Positions 6,822-15,242 are shown, counted from the first letter of the stretch. The stretch: DNA of 32,640 nucleotides from an uncultured Tessaracoccus sp. (GCF_947255005.1 NZ_CAMYFI010000026.1:1-32640), one strand, 5' to 3'. Notes: generated by a model not told the origin, from the sequence alone. Program-made: numbers and translations.

Positions 6822-7694
6822 CTAGGAACCGAAGACTTCCGTGAGCTTCGCCAGCGCTGCTTTGTTGTGTTCGTCGGCTCGTTCATGCCATCCGAAGACG
6901 CAGACCGACAGCACACCGTCGAAGTTCACATCGCGCAGCGTGTCGAACACCTCGTCAAACGGCACTTCGCCATACCCGATGGCGTTGTGCTGGTGGACGG
7001 TCACGTCGGCACCTGGCGGGTTGATGATGTACCGGTTGCCGTCGTTGATGCGGTGGTTGAACCCGTCGGCGACGTGCACCTCCCACAGCTTGCCCGCCTC
7101 GGCAGCGGTACGGATCATCCGGCCGGCATCGCCCACCCCGTCGGAGAGGTGGAAGGTGTGCGGGCAGCAGTACTCGTAGCCCATCCAGTCCTTATCGATG
7201 GAACGCACCAGTTCGAGGGCACGGTCGTGCAGTTCGACGAAGTCGTACGGGTGCGCCTCCATGCTCAGCCGGAGGTCGTACTGCTCGAACACCGGAATGA
7301 GCTCTTCCATCGACTTGTACCACTGGCCTTCGGAGCGCTGGGCCTGGTTGCGGTCGCCGGAGAACTCGGAGACGATGTCGCGCACTTCGAGCGCATCGGC
7401 GAGCTCGAGCAGCCGACGCCAGTTGCGCACCTGCGCCTGCCGCTCCTCCTCGTCCGGCGACGCCCAGTTGAACACCGGGTTGATGGTGCGCACCTTCACC
7501 CCGGTCTCCTTCTCTGCGCGACGGAGCTCGTCGATAAACGCTCTGTCCGCCTTCGGGTAGTGATGCCACAGGTGGAACTCGTTGTTCGGCGACAGTTCGA
7601 CGTAGCGGAACCCGAGCTCCGCTGCTTTCCGCAGCGTGTCGGCTGTCGACATGGTCATGTAGTACATGTTGGGGTCGAGCGCAATATCAACCAT
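6822..7694 (-). CDS. Sugar phosphate isomerase/epimerase-like TIM barrel, IolH-like
   Basis: A 290-residue xylose-isomerase-like TIM barrel that starts MVDIALDPNMYYM, the N-terminus typical of IolH proteins of inositol clusters. Candidate metal ligands follow the family pattern: Glu in VSEFSGD, Glu/His in SMEAHPYD and His in WEVHVADGF. IolH proteins are thought to handle inosose or keto-sugar intermediates, but their reaction is poorly defined. It is the last gene of the leftward set, 45 bp after the dehydrogenase and directly before a terminator. GAGAGGAAA precedes the ATG. Confidence 0.75.
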   Translation of the reverse strand: MVDIALDPNMYYMTMSTADTLRKAAELGFRYVELSPNNEFHLWHHYPKADRAFIDELRRAEKETGVKVRTINPVFNWASPDEEERQAQVRNWRRLLELADALEVRDIVSEFSGDRNQAQRSEGQWYKSMEELIPVFEQYDLRLSMEAHPYDFVELHDRALELVRSIDKDWMGYEYCCPHTFHLSDGVGDAGRMIRTAAEAGKLWEVHVADGFNHRINDGNRYIINPPGADVTVHQHNAIGYGEVPFDEVFDTLRDVNFDGVLSVCVFGWHERADEHNKAALAKLTEVFGS

Positions 7695-7739
7695 TGGGGT
7701 TTCCTCTCCAGCTCTCAGCGTGTCGTTGGTGATTCCTGG

Positions 7740-8747
7740 TCAGGCGTAGAAGTCGGGCTTGTCGATGAGCGTGACGTCAACCGTCTTACCGTCGTTCTCG
7801 AGCGATTCGAGCCCAGCGTCGACGACGGCAGTAGCGGCGTACCCGTCCCATGAGGTCGAGCCCGTGTGACGGTCGTCCGCGACAGCGTTGATCCACGACT
7901 GGAACTCGGTGTTAAACGCCGCCTGGAAGCGGTCGATGTGCGACTCGCAGATAGCATTGCGGTCACCCTGCAAATCGCGCACGTGCACCTTCTCCTGATC
8001 GCCGAGGCGGACGGTGCCAGCCTCCATCACGAGCTCACATTCGATGGCGTAGCCGAACTGGATGTTGACGTTGATCTCGTCGTCAATCAGCACACCGGAT
8101 TCCGTCTTCGCAACGAGCACCAGCGGGTCTTGCAGGTGGCTGAACCGCTTCGACGTCGCACGCGGCGTATCCACACGAACGGAGACGATCTCCTCCCCCA
8201 ACAGGTACCGGCAGATGTCGATCTCGTGGATCGCGGTGTCGTCGATCATGTTGCGGGTGGTGTACCCCTCCGGCACCGATGGGTTACGGTGACGGCAGTG
8301 CACCAGCGTGGCGTAGCCGTGGGAACCCTCGTCGAGGATGGCCTTCATCTGGTTGTAGCCCGCATCGAAGCGGCGCATGAAACCGACGGTGACAAGCTTC
8401 TTGCCTGCCTTCTGCTCGGCTTCCATGATCTTGATGCAGTCCTCGGCAGTGGTGGCCAGAGGCTTCTCGCACAGCACGTACTTGCCGGCCTCAATCGACT
8501 TGATGACGTCGGGTGCGTGCACCTTGCCAAACGTCGCGATGACGACGGCGTCAACCTCCGGGTCGTTGATGAGCTCGTCGGAGCTGGCGTAGGCCTTGGC
8601 GCCGTACGGCTCGGCGGCTGATTTCGCGGCGTCGACGTTGATGTCGGCGACGGCGGTGATCGTCGCGCCTGAGAGCTCGTCGTGGATGCGGGCGAGATGT
8701 GCGCGGCCCATGCCGCCGGCGCCGATGAGTCCAATGCGTACAGTCAT
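7740..8747 (-). CDS. Gfo/Idh/MocA dehydrogenase, inositol 2-dehydrogenase-like
   Basis: A 335-residue NAD(P)-dependent oxidoreductase. The Rossmann motif GLIGAGGMGRAH is at residues 6-17 and EKP at 94-96. Lys95, Asp170 and His174 have the same spacing as the catalytic Lys97-Asp172-His176 of Bacillus IolG. The domain order and length fit inositol or scyllo-inositol dehydrogenases. The start at 8747 (MTVRIGLIGAG) is used because the longer frame upstream overlaps the next gene and lacks family residues. It lies 29 bp after the TIM-barrel gene at 8777. A second, divergently placed dehydrogenase (13246-14229) looks like the main IolG, so this one may take another isomer. Confidence 0.82.
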   Translation of the reverse strand: MTVRIGLIGAGGMGRAHLARIHDELSGATITAVADINVDAAKSAAEPYGAKAYASSDELINDPEVDAVVIATFGKVHAPDVIKSIEAGKYVLCEKPLATTAEDCIKIMEAEQKAGKKLVTVGFMRRFDAGYNQMKAILDEGSHGYATLVHCRHRNPSVPEGYTTRNMIDDTAIHEIDICRYLLGEEIVSVRVDTPRATSKRFSHLQDPLVLVAKTESGVLIDDEINVNIQFGYAIECELVMEAGTVRLGDQEKVHVRDLQGDRNAICESHIDRFQAAFNTEFQSWINAVADDRHTGSTSWDGYAATAVVDAGLESLENDGKTVDVTLIDKPDFYA

Positions 8748-8776
8748 GGTTGTTCTCTTCCTTGAGTGTTGGGCGA

Positions 8777-9709
8777 TCAGGCCAATCCCAGGCCGCATTC
8801 GGCGAGGTACTTGCGCATGTTGATGGCGTTCTGCTTCGGGAACGACGGATCGCAGGGGTAGCAGTCCTGCTCGCAGATGGCGTAGATCGGGCGATCCAGC
8901 TCGGCGAGCGCGTCGACGAACGCGTGCATCTCGGGCAGGCCAGCGGGCGGGCATACCGAAGCGCCCTTGGTGACGGCCTCACCGAAGGGCCAGTCCTTCT
9001 CGTGCGCTTCCTTAGTGATGGCTTCGTCGAAGGCCTTGATGTGCACGTAGGTGACGCGCTCGGGGTACTTGCGGCACAGCTCGACGGGGTCGCCACCGCC
9101 GTAGACCACGTGCCCGGAATCCAGGCACAGGTTGACGTAGGTGGGATCGGTGGCGTCGAGGATGCGGGCGATCTCTTCGGGCGTCTCGATGTGCGAATCG
9201 CCGTGCGGGTGGAGCACCATCTTCAGACTGTACTCGTCGAGAAGCATCTGGCCGAGCTGGTTGGCGTGCTCGACGTAGAGCTTCCAGGCGTCGTCGGAGA
9301 GCTCCCGGTCGTCGGTCCACTCCCAGGTTTTGTCGTCGCGGTAGAGCGGTGGGAGGTGCACGATGTATTCGGCGCCGACGGCAGCGTGCGTCTCAGCAAT
9401 GGCACGGAAGGTCTTGAGGGTGTCCTCCCACGCTTCCTGCTTGTGGAGGATGCCCCAACCGGTGCCGGCGACGACGCGCATGCCGAACTCGTCACACCAC
9501 TTCTGGAGTTCCTTGGGGTCAGTGGGGAAATAGCCAAACGGGCCAGTCTCGATCACCTCGAACCCAGCCTCGGCCATCTCCTCCCAAGCCTGGCGGGGAT
9601 CCATCTGCTTCGGATCTTCGGGGAACCACACCCCCCATTGATCAGGGCATACGCCAATGGTGAGCTTGGAATATTTCGGATCGTTCGTGTTCACTGCCTT
9701 TGACACCAC
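8777..9709 (-). CDS. Xylose-isomerase-like TIM barrel, IolE-related
   Basis: A TIM-barrel protein of about 310 residues with IolE-like motifs: IGVCPDQWGVWFPED, VLHPHGDSHIET, NLCLDSGHVVYGGGDPVEL and VTYVHIKAFDEAI, where the His/Asp/Glu residues bind the metal. IolE enzymes dehydrate 2-keto-myo-inositol. Family members also catalyse elimination or hydration of keto-sugars. The outermost start is GTG 9715, but the AGGAG at 9715-9719 abuts it. The GTG at 9709 or 9706 has normal spacing, so 9709 is used. A 34-nt inverted repeat lies between it and the upstream frameshifted gene and may mark a separate promoter. Confidence 0.8.
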   Translation of the reverse strand: MVSKAVNTNDPKYSKLTIGVCPDQWGVWFPEDPKQMDPRQAWEEMAEAGFEVIETGPFGYFPTDPKELQKWCDEFGMRVVAGTGWGILHKQEAWEDTLKTFRAIAETHAAVGAEYIVHLPPLYRDDKTWEWTDDRELSDDAWKLYVEHANQLGQMLLDEYSLKMVLHPHGDSHIETPEEIARILDATDPTYVNLCLDSGHVVYGGGDPVELCRKYPERVTYVHIKAFDEAITKEAHEKDWPFGEAVTKGASVCPPAGLPEMHAFVDALAELDRPIYAICEQDCYPCDPSFPKQNAINMRKYLAECGLGLA

Positions 9710-9780
9710 TGTCACTCCTCATGTGAAAGTCCGGACAAGTCATCGTCCCTGCAACAGCAGGCTACGCCAATAGGCGGACG

Positions 9781-9814
9781 AATGCCAATCTTTGTTTGGA
9801 CAAAGACTGGCATT
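9781..9814. promoter_or_regulatory. Inverted repeat between two TIM-barrel genes
   Basis: Arms 9781-9795 and 9800-9814 pair at 14 of 15 positions around a TTGG loop, 11 bp after the upstream stop. The core CTTTGT-N4-ACAAAG is identical to the core of the palindrome in the transaldolase promoter (22565-22580). Neither strand has a T tract, so an operator or processing hairpin is more likely than a terminator. Confidence 0.55.
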
Positions 9815-9825
9815 CCGTGGTAGGC

Positions 9826-10823
9826 CTACAGCGCAGCGTTGGCCGCAATCAGCACTTCGGCTCCACGTTCGAGGCCCGTGACGTTGTCGAATTGGTTGTC
9901 CTCATGCTCAATGTTGACGTGCATCTCGGGGTTGATCTCCGCTACCGCGCGCAGGAACTCCGTCCACCACGCCTGGTCGTGCCCAGCACCGACGTGCACG
10001 AACCGCCAGGCGGGATCGTCGGGCCACACCTGGCACCAGTGATTCATGCCCGACGGGTACCGCTCGGCCTCGTTGGCAGGCGGGCGCTTATGCGACGTGT
10101 CGAGCACGCCGCGGATACCCACCGCGGGCTCGATCTTGGTGTCCTTGGCATGGACGTGGAAAATGCGCTCGCCGAGGAACCGCGTCGCTTCGATGGCGTC
10201 GACCTGCTGCCACATGAGATGCGACGGGTCCATGTTCACGCCGACGTTCTTCGCGTCGATGCGCTCCGCGAATTCCATGAAACCCACCGGCGTGAAGATG
10301 GTGTTGTGGGGATGCAGCTCGATGGCGAGCTTGACGTTGTTGTCCTGCGCACGCTGGTCCATTTCTCGCCAGTACGGGTCTAGCACCGAGTGCTGGTAGT
10401 CCAGAATCTCGCCATACACACCGTCCCAGGGGTTCACCACCCACGACGGGTACTTCGCGTCGGGATCGGAGCCCGGGGCGCCGGACATGCAGACGATCTC
10501 CTCCACACCGAGCTTGCCCGCCAGCTCGATACCGCGCTTCAAGTCATAGTGGTGGCGTGGGCCGATGTCGGGCAGCGGGTTCAGCGGGTTACCGGAGGCG
10601 GTGAGCCCTGCGAGCACATGCCCTCTTCCTCGAACAGGGCGAGGAGCTCGTCGCGTGCCGCCTGTGAGGCAAGCAAGGCATCGACGTGGGCGTGCGGCGA
10701 TGGGATAAAACCGCCAATATTCAATTCAGCGCCAGTGAGCCCCAGGCCTTTCAGCGTGTCGAGGGCGTCGGCCAACGGGCGGTCATGCAAACAGGCGGTG
10801 TATGCACCGAGAACAAGCGACAT
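9826..10823 (-). pseudogene. Frameshifted sugar phosphate isomerase/epimerase-like TIM barrel
   Basis: The N-terminal part starts at 10823 with MSLVLGAYTACLHDRPLADA, preceded by a GAAAGGAA ribosome-binding site, and runs to FEEEGM at about 10618. The remaining barrel (LAGLTASGNPLNPL onward) continues in another frame to 9826. One missing base near 10615-10620 explains the break: GGC ATG TGC would be GGC ATC GTG CTC with one C restored, giving a 332-residue protein. The C-terminal part keeps AIELHPHNTIFTP, VNMDPSHLMWQQVD and IFHVHAKD, the metal and substrate residues of the family. It is either a true inactivating mutation or a consensus error. The GTG at 10617 could also start a truncated protein. 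Confidence 0.8.
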
Positions 10824-10836
10824 TGGTGAGTTCCTT

Positions 10837-12027
10837 TCAGTGGATATCGATGGCTTTGCCGCCGGAAGCCGCAGATTCTGCGACGGCGCGTTGGATGCGG
10901 ATGGCACGGTAACCGTGGGCGAATGAGGGCACAGGGGGGAGGCCTTCGTCGACGCCGGCAACCTGGTCGAGGAACGCGCGGGCTTGGAAGTTGAACTGGT
11001 CGATCTGCGTGGTGCCCACCCCGGCGAAGTCCATCGACGAACCGCCCTTGAAGTAGGGGAAGTTCGGACCGGTGAGGATGCGTCGAGGCCCTCGCATGCC
11101 GACCTCGGCGGACCCGTCGTTGAGCGTGATCTCGCCACCGCGGGCGAGGTCGAACGAGGCCTTGGCCTTGGAGCCCATCACGTCGAACATGAGCGCATTC
11201 GGGTCGCCGAATGCGACGCGGGAGACGGAGATCGTGCCGACCGCCCCAGACTCGAACTCAGCATTGAACATGGCGATGTCGTCGTTTTGCACCTCCTCCG
11301 TGGCCTCGGCAGTCACGGCGACGCCGCGCCCGCCAGCAACGCCTTGCACTGCCGGTGGGCGGTGTGTGATGACCGTGGCCATCGTCGCGCCCGAGATGCG
11401 CTTGATGGGGCCACAGATGAATTCGGCCACGTCGGTCATGTGCGAGCCGACGTCGCCCAGCGCGCCCGAGCCCATGGGGCCCTTGTACCGCCATGCGATG
11501 GGGGTGTTGGGGTCTGCGCCGTAGTCGCACCAGTAGCGACCGTCGAAGTGGTAGATCTCGCCGAGGGCACCGTCGCGGGCGAGTTCGGCGATCTTCGCGA
11601 TGGAGGCCTGACGGCGGTACCCGAAGCCGATGCCGGTGACCACTTCGGGGTGCGCCTCAGCCACTTCGGTCATGGCCTTGGCGTCTTCGAGGGTGTCGGT
11701 GAGCGGCTTCTCGCACAGCACGTGCTTGCCGGCTTTGATGAGCGCCTCGGCGATCTCGCGATGCAGATTGTTGGCGACGACGATGGACACGACGTCGATG
11801 TCATCGGCTTCGACGATGTCACGCCAATCAGTGACGTAACGCTCGTATCCGTACGACCCGGCGGCTGCCTTCGCGAACGGCTCATAGGCGTCGCAGATGG
11901 CGGCCAACCGCACACCGGGGAGCAGATCTGGCTCGTACAGCGTCGAGGCTTGACGCCACGCGTTTGCATGCGTGCGCCCTGCCATACCCGCGCCAATCAC
12001 AGCCACGGAAATAGGTGTTGAGGACAT
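10837..12027 (-). CDS. Gfo/Idh/MocA family oxidoreductase
   Basis: A 396-residue NAD(P)-dependent oxidoreductase with the Rossmann motif VAVIGAGMAGRTHANAW, CEKPLTDT containing the catalytic Lys, GFGYRRQ, and GDVGSHMTDVAEF with the Asp/His pair. It is longer than IolG (about 335 residues) because of an extended C-terminal beta-sheet domain, as in glucoside-3-dehydrogenase-like and other glycoside-oxidising members. It is the first gene of the leftward five-gene set, behind a promoter with both an IolR-like and a LacI-like site. The next gene starts 13 bp after its stop. Oxidation of a sugar, glycoside or cyclitol is expected. The position oxidised is unknown. Confidence 0.82.
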   Translation of the reverse strand: MSSTPISVAVIGAGMAGRTHANAWRQASTLYEPDLLPGVRLAAICDAYEPFAKAAAGSYGYERYVTDWRDIVEADDIDVVSIVVANNLHREIAEALIKAGKHVLCEKPLTDTLEDAKAMTEVAEAHPEVVTGIGFGYRRQASIAKIAELARDGALGEIYHFDGRYWCDYGADPNTPIAWRYKGPMGSGALGDVGSHMTDVAEFICGPIKRISGATMATVITHRPPAVQGVAGGRGVAVTAEATEEVQNDDIAMFNAEFESGAVGTISVSRVAFGDPNALMFDVMGSKAKASFDLARGGEITLNDGSAEVGMRGPRRILTGPNFPYFKGGSSMDFAGVGTTQIDQFNFQARAFLDQVAGVDEGLPPVPSFAHGYRAIRIQRAVAESAASGGKAIDIH

Positions 12028-12061
12028 GGGACTCCTTCGTCAAAGGTCCGGCACGCGCGAA

Positions 12062-12113
12062 TTAACACGCGTTAACTACCGCCCACGATAATCGCCCAAC
12101 CATGGAATGTCAA
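12062..12113 (-). promoter_or_regulatory. Promoter of the Gfo/Idh-TIM operon with two operator types
   Basis: Minus strand: TTGACA (12108-12113), 17-nt spacer, TATCGT (12085-12090). The -35 lies within TGTCTTGACA (12108-12117), a perfect match to KGWCHTRACA. It is also the centre of AATGTC-AA-GACATT. Downstream of the -10, TTAACACGCGTTAA (12062-12075) is a palindrome with central CG, the form of a LacI-family operator, and would overlap or follow the start site. Confidence 0.65.
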
Positions 12114-12150
12114 GACATTATTCCGTGGAGTCTCGGCTGATTTTTCCCGC

Positions 12151-13119
12151 TCAACCCGAGGTGCGCGTCACCAGCTGCAGTTCGACGACGAGGTCGCGCC
12201 CCACGTCGCCGCCCGGCTCCGCAATCGCATCCAGCGCCCGCCGAGCCTGCACGCGCGGCTGCTGATCCACCGAAGTGAGACTGAATCCTTCGTACGCGGC
12301 GAGGAAGGTGTTGTCGTACGACACCAACCCGACCTCGGCCCCAAGCCGCCACCCCTGCTGCAGCGCGAGCGACACAATCTCAATCGCCAGGAGGTCATGG
12401 TGCGCAATCACGCACACTTGCTCTGGATGCGTGGCGATCTCGTCCACCAAGCGCGCGCGATCGGTGGCATCGACGATTGCCAGCGGCGCGTCAGCCTCGT
12501 CGCACGCTGCGGCGATGGCTGCCCGTCGGTACTGCGTCGCGCCGTCGCCCCCTGCGGGCATGACGTAGACGCACCGACGGTGACCCTCAGCAAGCCCCCG
12601 CTGGACAACCTGCCTGGCCGCGCGGTACTCGTCGATATGCACCACGTGCGCAGGCCCTACGGCGTACGGCGAACCGGCGATCACCAGCGGCAAGCGCGAA
12701 GCGAACTGCGCGTAGTGGCTGGCTGACCGCGACGGGGTGGCCAGCACGACACCCCCCACCCGCATGGCACGAAAGTGTTCGAGCATGGCGATTTCGCGCG
12801 CCTCATCGCCCGACGCGGTGGCCGCCAGTACGGTGAGCCCCCTGCTCTCGGCCTCGCCCTGCAGGGCCGCCATGAGGCTCTCGAAGTATGGATTGCGCAA
12901 GTTCGGCAGCACTACGCCCAGCAGCGTCGAACTCGACGACGCCAGCGCCGCCGCGCCGAAGTTACGCGAGTATCCGAGCTCGTCGGCGATAGCGCGAATG
13001 CGGGCCTTCGTCGCCTCGGCCACCTTCGGGGAGTCCGCCAAGGCGAGCGAGACGAGGCCTCGGGACACGCCAGCAACCCGGGCTACATCACTCTGCGTCA
13101 CGGCCGGTTGCACTTGCAT
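12151..13119 (-). CDS. LacI-family transcriptional regulator
   Basis: A 322-residue repressor. The N-terminal helix-turn-helix and hinge are seen in TQSDVARVAGVSRGLVSLALADSPKVAEATKARIRAIADELGYSRN, followed by a periplasmic-binding-protein-like sensor domain (LLGVVLPNLRNPYFESLM, VLATPSRS, VGLVSYDNTFLAAYEGFSLTSVDQ). It lies upstream of the Gfo/Idh-TIM operon in the same direction, with the candidate operator 12062-12075 between them. The likely effector is a sugar or cyclitol fed into that operon. The ligand cannot be read from the sequence. It probably also regulates itself or iolT. Confidence 0.88.
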   Translation of the reverse strand: MQVQPAVTQSDVARVAGVSRGLVSLALADSPKVAEATKARIRAIADELGYSRNFGAAALASSSSTLLGVVLPNLRNPYFESLMAALQGEAESRGLTVLAATASGDEAREIAMLEHFRAMRVGGVVLATPSRSASHYAQFASRLPLVIAGSPYAVGPAHVVHIDEYRAARQVVQRGLAEGHRRCVYVMPAGGDGATQYRRAAIAAACDEADAPLAIVDATDRARLVDEIATHPEQVCVIAHHDLLAIEIVSLALQQGWRLGAEVGLVSYDNTFLAAYEGFSLTSVDQQPRVQARRALDAIAEPGGDVGRDLVVELQLVTRTSG

Positions 13120-13245
13120 CTCCTGTCACTCACGGTGGCTGCCAGCACAGCGTAGTGGCTGCCCGACGCCGGCGCGCTCACCACGTTCACACAACGCGAA
13201 GCGGCGCCGAGACACGCTCGACGCCGCCCGCGGACCTCCGCTCGA

Positions 13246-14229
13246 TTAGAGCGTGACGGTACGGCGCTCCTTAGCGCTGACGGTGGCCGCATCTGCAATC
13301 TGCAGGGCGAGCACGCCGTCGTGCACGTTCGGGGAGACCGGCCCGTCGGCCTGGACCGCCTCGATGAAGGCGCCCAGCTCGAGCGCGTAGGCGTCGACGT
13401 AGCGGTCGAGGAAGAAATCGAGGATTGCGCCGCGCCCCTCGGTGAGCTCCGGCCCGGCCTTGCGCACCTGGGTAGCGGTGAGGTTGTCGGCGCTGAGGGA
13501 GCCCTTATCGCCGAACGCTTCCATGCGCTGGTCGTAGCCGTAGCAGCACGTGCGCGAGTTGACGATGGTGGCGACGCGCCCGTCGGTGGCGCGCAGGGTG
13601 ATGACGGCCTGGTCGAAATCGCCTTCGTCGGCGATCTCCTGGATGGTGTTGCTGCCGAACGCAGACACTTCGACGATGTCGCCGAGGAAGTGGCGCACCA
13701 TGTCGAAGTCGTGGATGGTCATGTCGCGGAAGATGCCGCCGGAGCTGGCGACGTACTGCGCCGGCGGGGCTGCCGGGTCGCGCGAGATAACGGTGAACTG
13801 CTGCAGCTCACCGATCTCTCCTGCCGTCACACGGGCGTGGATGTCGGCGAAGGTGGGGTCGAAGCGGCGGTTGAAGCCCAGCATGACGCGGTCGGCCTCG
13901 GCGCCGAGCTCGTCGCGGCAACGCTCTGCCTCCGCGAGGTCGAGCGCCACCGGCTTTTCGCACATCACGCGCTTACCCGCGCGGACAGCTGCGAGAATAT
14001 GCTCGACGTGCATGGGCGTGGGCGAACCGATCACGACGGCGTCGACGTCGGAGGCGAATACCTCGGCCGGGTCGAGCACGTACGGCACCTGGTACTGCTC
14101 GGCGAGCGATTTGGCGTTGTCTTCAAACGGGTCGCAGATCATAGCGAGCTGCGCTTGCGGGTGGGCTGCGATGGAACGTGCGTGGACGTGGCCGATGCGC
14201 CCAGCTCCGATCAGTGCAAAACGAATCAT
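13246..14229 (-). CDS. iolG: Inositol 2-dehydrogenase
   Basis: A 327-residue Gfo/Idh/MocA enzyme with IGAGRIGHVHARSI (Rossmann), MCEKPVALD (Lys92), GFNRRFDPTF and GGIFRDMTIHDFDMVRHFLGD (Asp169, His173). The RDMTIHDFDM block is the pattern of actinobacterial myo-inositol 2-dehydrogenases, which make 2-keto-myo-inositol with NAD. The start at 14229 has AAGGAG 6 nt upstream. The longer in-frame start at 14265 is not supported. It is divergent from iolE with a shared 150-bp control region, which is the main argument that this is the primary IolG of the window. Confidence 0.85.
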   Translation of the reverse strand: MIRFALIGAGRIGHVHARSIAAHPQAQLAMICDPFEDNAKSLAEQYQVPYVLDPAEVFASDVDAVVIGSPTPMHVEHILAAVRAGKRVMCEKPVALDLAEAERCRDELGAEADRVMLGFNRRFDPTFADIHARVTAGEIGELQQFTVISRDPAAPPAQYVASSGGIFRDMTIHDFDMVRHFLGDIVEVSAFGSNTIQEIADEGDFDQAVITLRATDGRVATIVNSRTCCYGYDQRMEAFGDKGSLSADNLTATQVRKAGPELTEGRGAILDFFLDRYVDAYALELGAFIEAVQADGPVSPNVHDGVLALQIADAATVSAKERRTVTL

Positions 14230-14263
14230 GTTCACTCCTTCAGGCGCTCCAGCGCGCCGTTGC

Positions 14264-14341
14264 AATGTACGAACAAATGTAGTGTACCCGCGCGATTTTC
14301 ATCGTACCCGCGGGATCGCTTACTATTTGATAGGACATAAT
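14264..14341. promoter_or_regulatory. Divergent iolG/iolE control region
   Basis: It holds two direct repeats GTACCCGCG (14284-14292, 14304-14312) exactly 20 bp apart, two AATGTA repeats 12 bp apart (14264, 14276) that read TACATT towards iolG and could be -10 boxes, and a CATAAT box (14336-14341) facing iolE. TGTCCTATCA on the minus strand (14328-14337) matches the IolR-like motif at nine of ten positions. Confidence 0.4.
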
Positions 14342-14381
14342 GGAGAACGAGGTTCTCATCCCGCAACCAAGGAGTAGATCA

Positions 14382-15242
14382 ATGAAGATTGCTGGCGCAC
14401 CGATCAGCTGGGGCGTATGCGAAGTGCCAGGCTGGGGCTACCAGATGGCACCCGAACGCGTGCTCACCGAAATGAAAGACATCGGCCTCACCGCCACTGA
14501 GTTCGGCCCCGCAGGCTGGCTGCCCACCGACCCCGCCGCCCGCGCCGAGGCCATCAAGCCGTATGGGCTGAAGCCGGTGGGCTCGTTCTTCCTCGCCGTC
14601 ATGCACGACCCCGACGTCGACCCGCTGCCCGCCGTCGAGCACGAACTCGACGCCTTTGAGGCCGCCGGCGGCGAGTTCCTCGTGCTGGCAGCCGACTCCG
14701 GGCGCGACGGATACGACGACCGCCCCGTCCTCGACGAGCAGGGCTGGGCCACGCTGTTCGCTAACATGAGCAAGATCTCCGACGCGTGCAGCGCCCGCGG
14801 CGTCACCGCCGTGCTCCACCCGCACTGGGGCACCATGGTGCAAAATGTCGACGAGGTGGAGCGCGTGCTCGACAACTCGTCGGTGGGCCTGTGCCTGGAT
14901 ACCGGCCACCTCGCCGCAGGTGGCGCCGACGTCGTCGATCTGGTGCGCAAGTACGCCAAGCGCGTCGGCATCGTGCACGCCAAGGATGTGCGCAAGGAAC
15001 TCGTCGACAAGCTGCTGCCCGGCGAACTCACCTGGTCGGAGGCCATCAAGGGCGGCGTGTTCACCCCCATCGGTGAGGGCGACATCGATTTCGCGCAGAT
15101 CGTGAAGCTCCTCGACGAGGCCGGATTCGACGGCTACTACGTGCTCGAGCAAGACAAGATGCTCGACGAGGAACCCCCCGCCGACGGTGGCCCCATCGTC
15201 GAAGCGAAGAAGTCACTGGAGGCGCTGCAGGCACTCGCCTGA
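14382..15242 (+). CDS. iolE: Inosose dehydratase-like TIM barrel
   Basis: A 286-residue xylose-isomerase-like TIM barrel beginning MKIAGAPISWGVCEVPGWGYQM, the N-terminus of actinobacterial IolE. Further motifs are TEFGPAGWLPTDP, VLHPHWGTMVQ, VGLCLDTGHLAAGG, IVHAKDVR and a C-terminal GYYVLEQD. IolE dehydrates 2-keto-myo-inositol to 3D-(3,5/4)-trihydroxycyclohexane-1,2-dione. The start at 14382 is set by AAGGAG 7 nt upstream. An in-frame ATG at 14340 falls in the promoter. It is a single gene ended by a strong hairpin, divergent from iolG. Confidence 0.85.
   Translation: MKIAGAPISWGVCEVPGWGYQMAPERVLTEMKDIGLTATEFGPAGWLPTDPAARAEAIKPYGLKPVGSFFLAVMHDPDVDPLPAVEHELDAFEAAGGEFLVLAADSGRDGYDDRPVLDEQGWATLFANMSKISDACSARGVTAVLHPHWGTMVQNVDEVERVLDNSSVGLCLDTGHLAAGGADVVDLVRKYAKRVGIVHAKDVRKELVDKLLPGELTWSEAIKGGVFTPIGEGDIDFAQIVKLLDEAGFDGYYVLEQDKMLDEEPPADGGPIVEAKKSLEALQALA

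Noticed and set aside
6690..7853. Plus-strand frame of 387 codons opposite the IolH-like gene
   Set aside because: It is antisense to a TIM-barrel gene with clear motifs, and it crosses the terminator and two intergenic gaps.
9781..9814. Rho-independent terminator after the frameshifted gene
   Set aside because: No T run on either strand. Its core matches a promoter palindrome at 22564-22581, so an operator is more likely.
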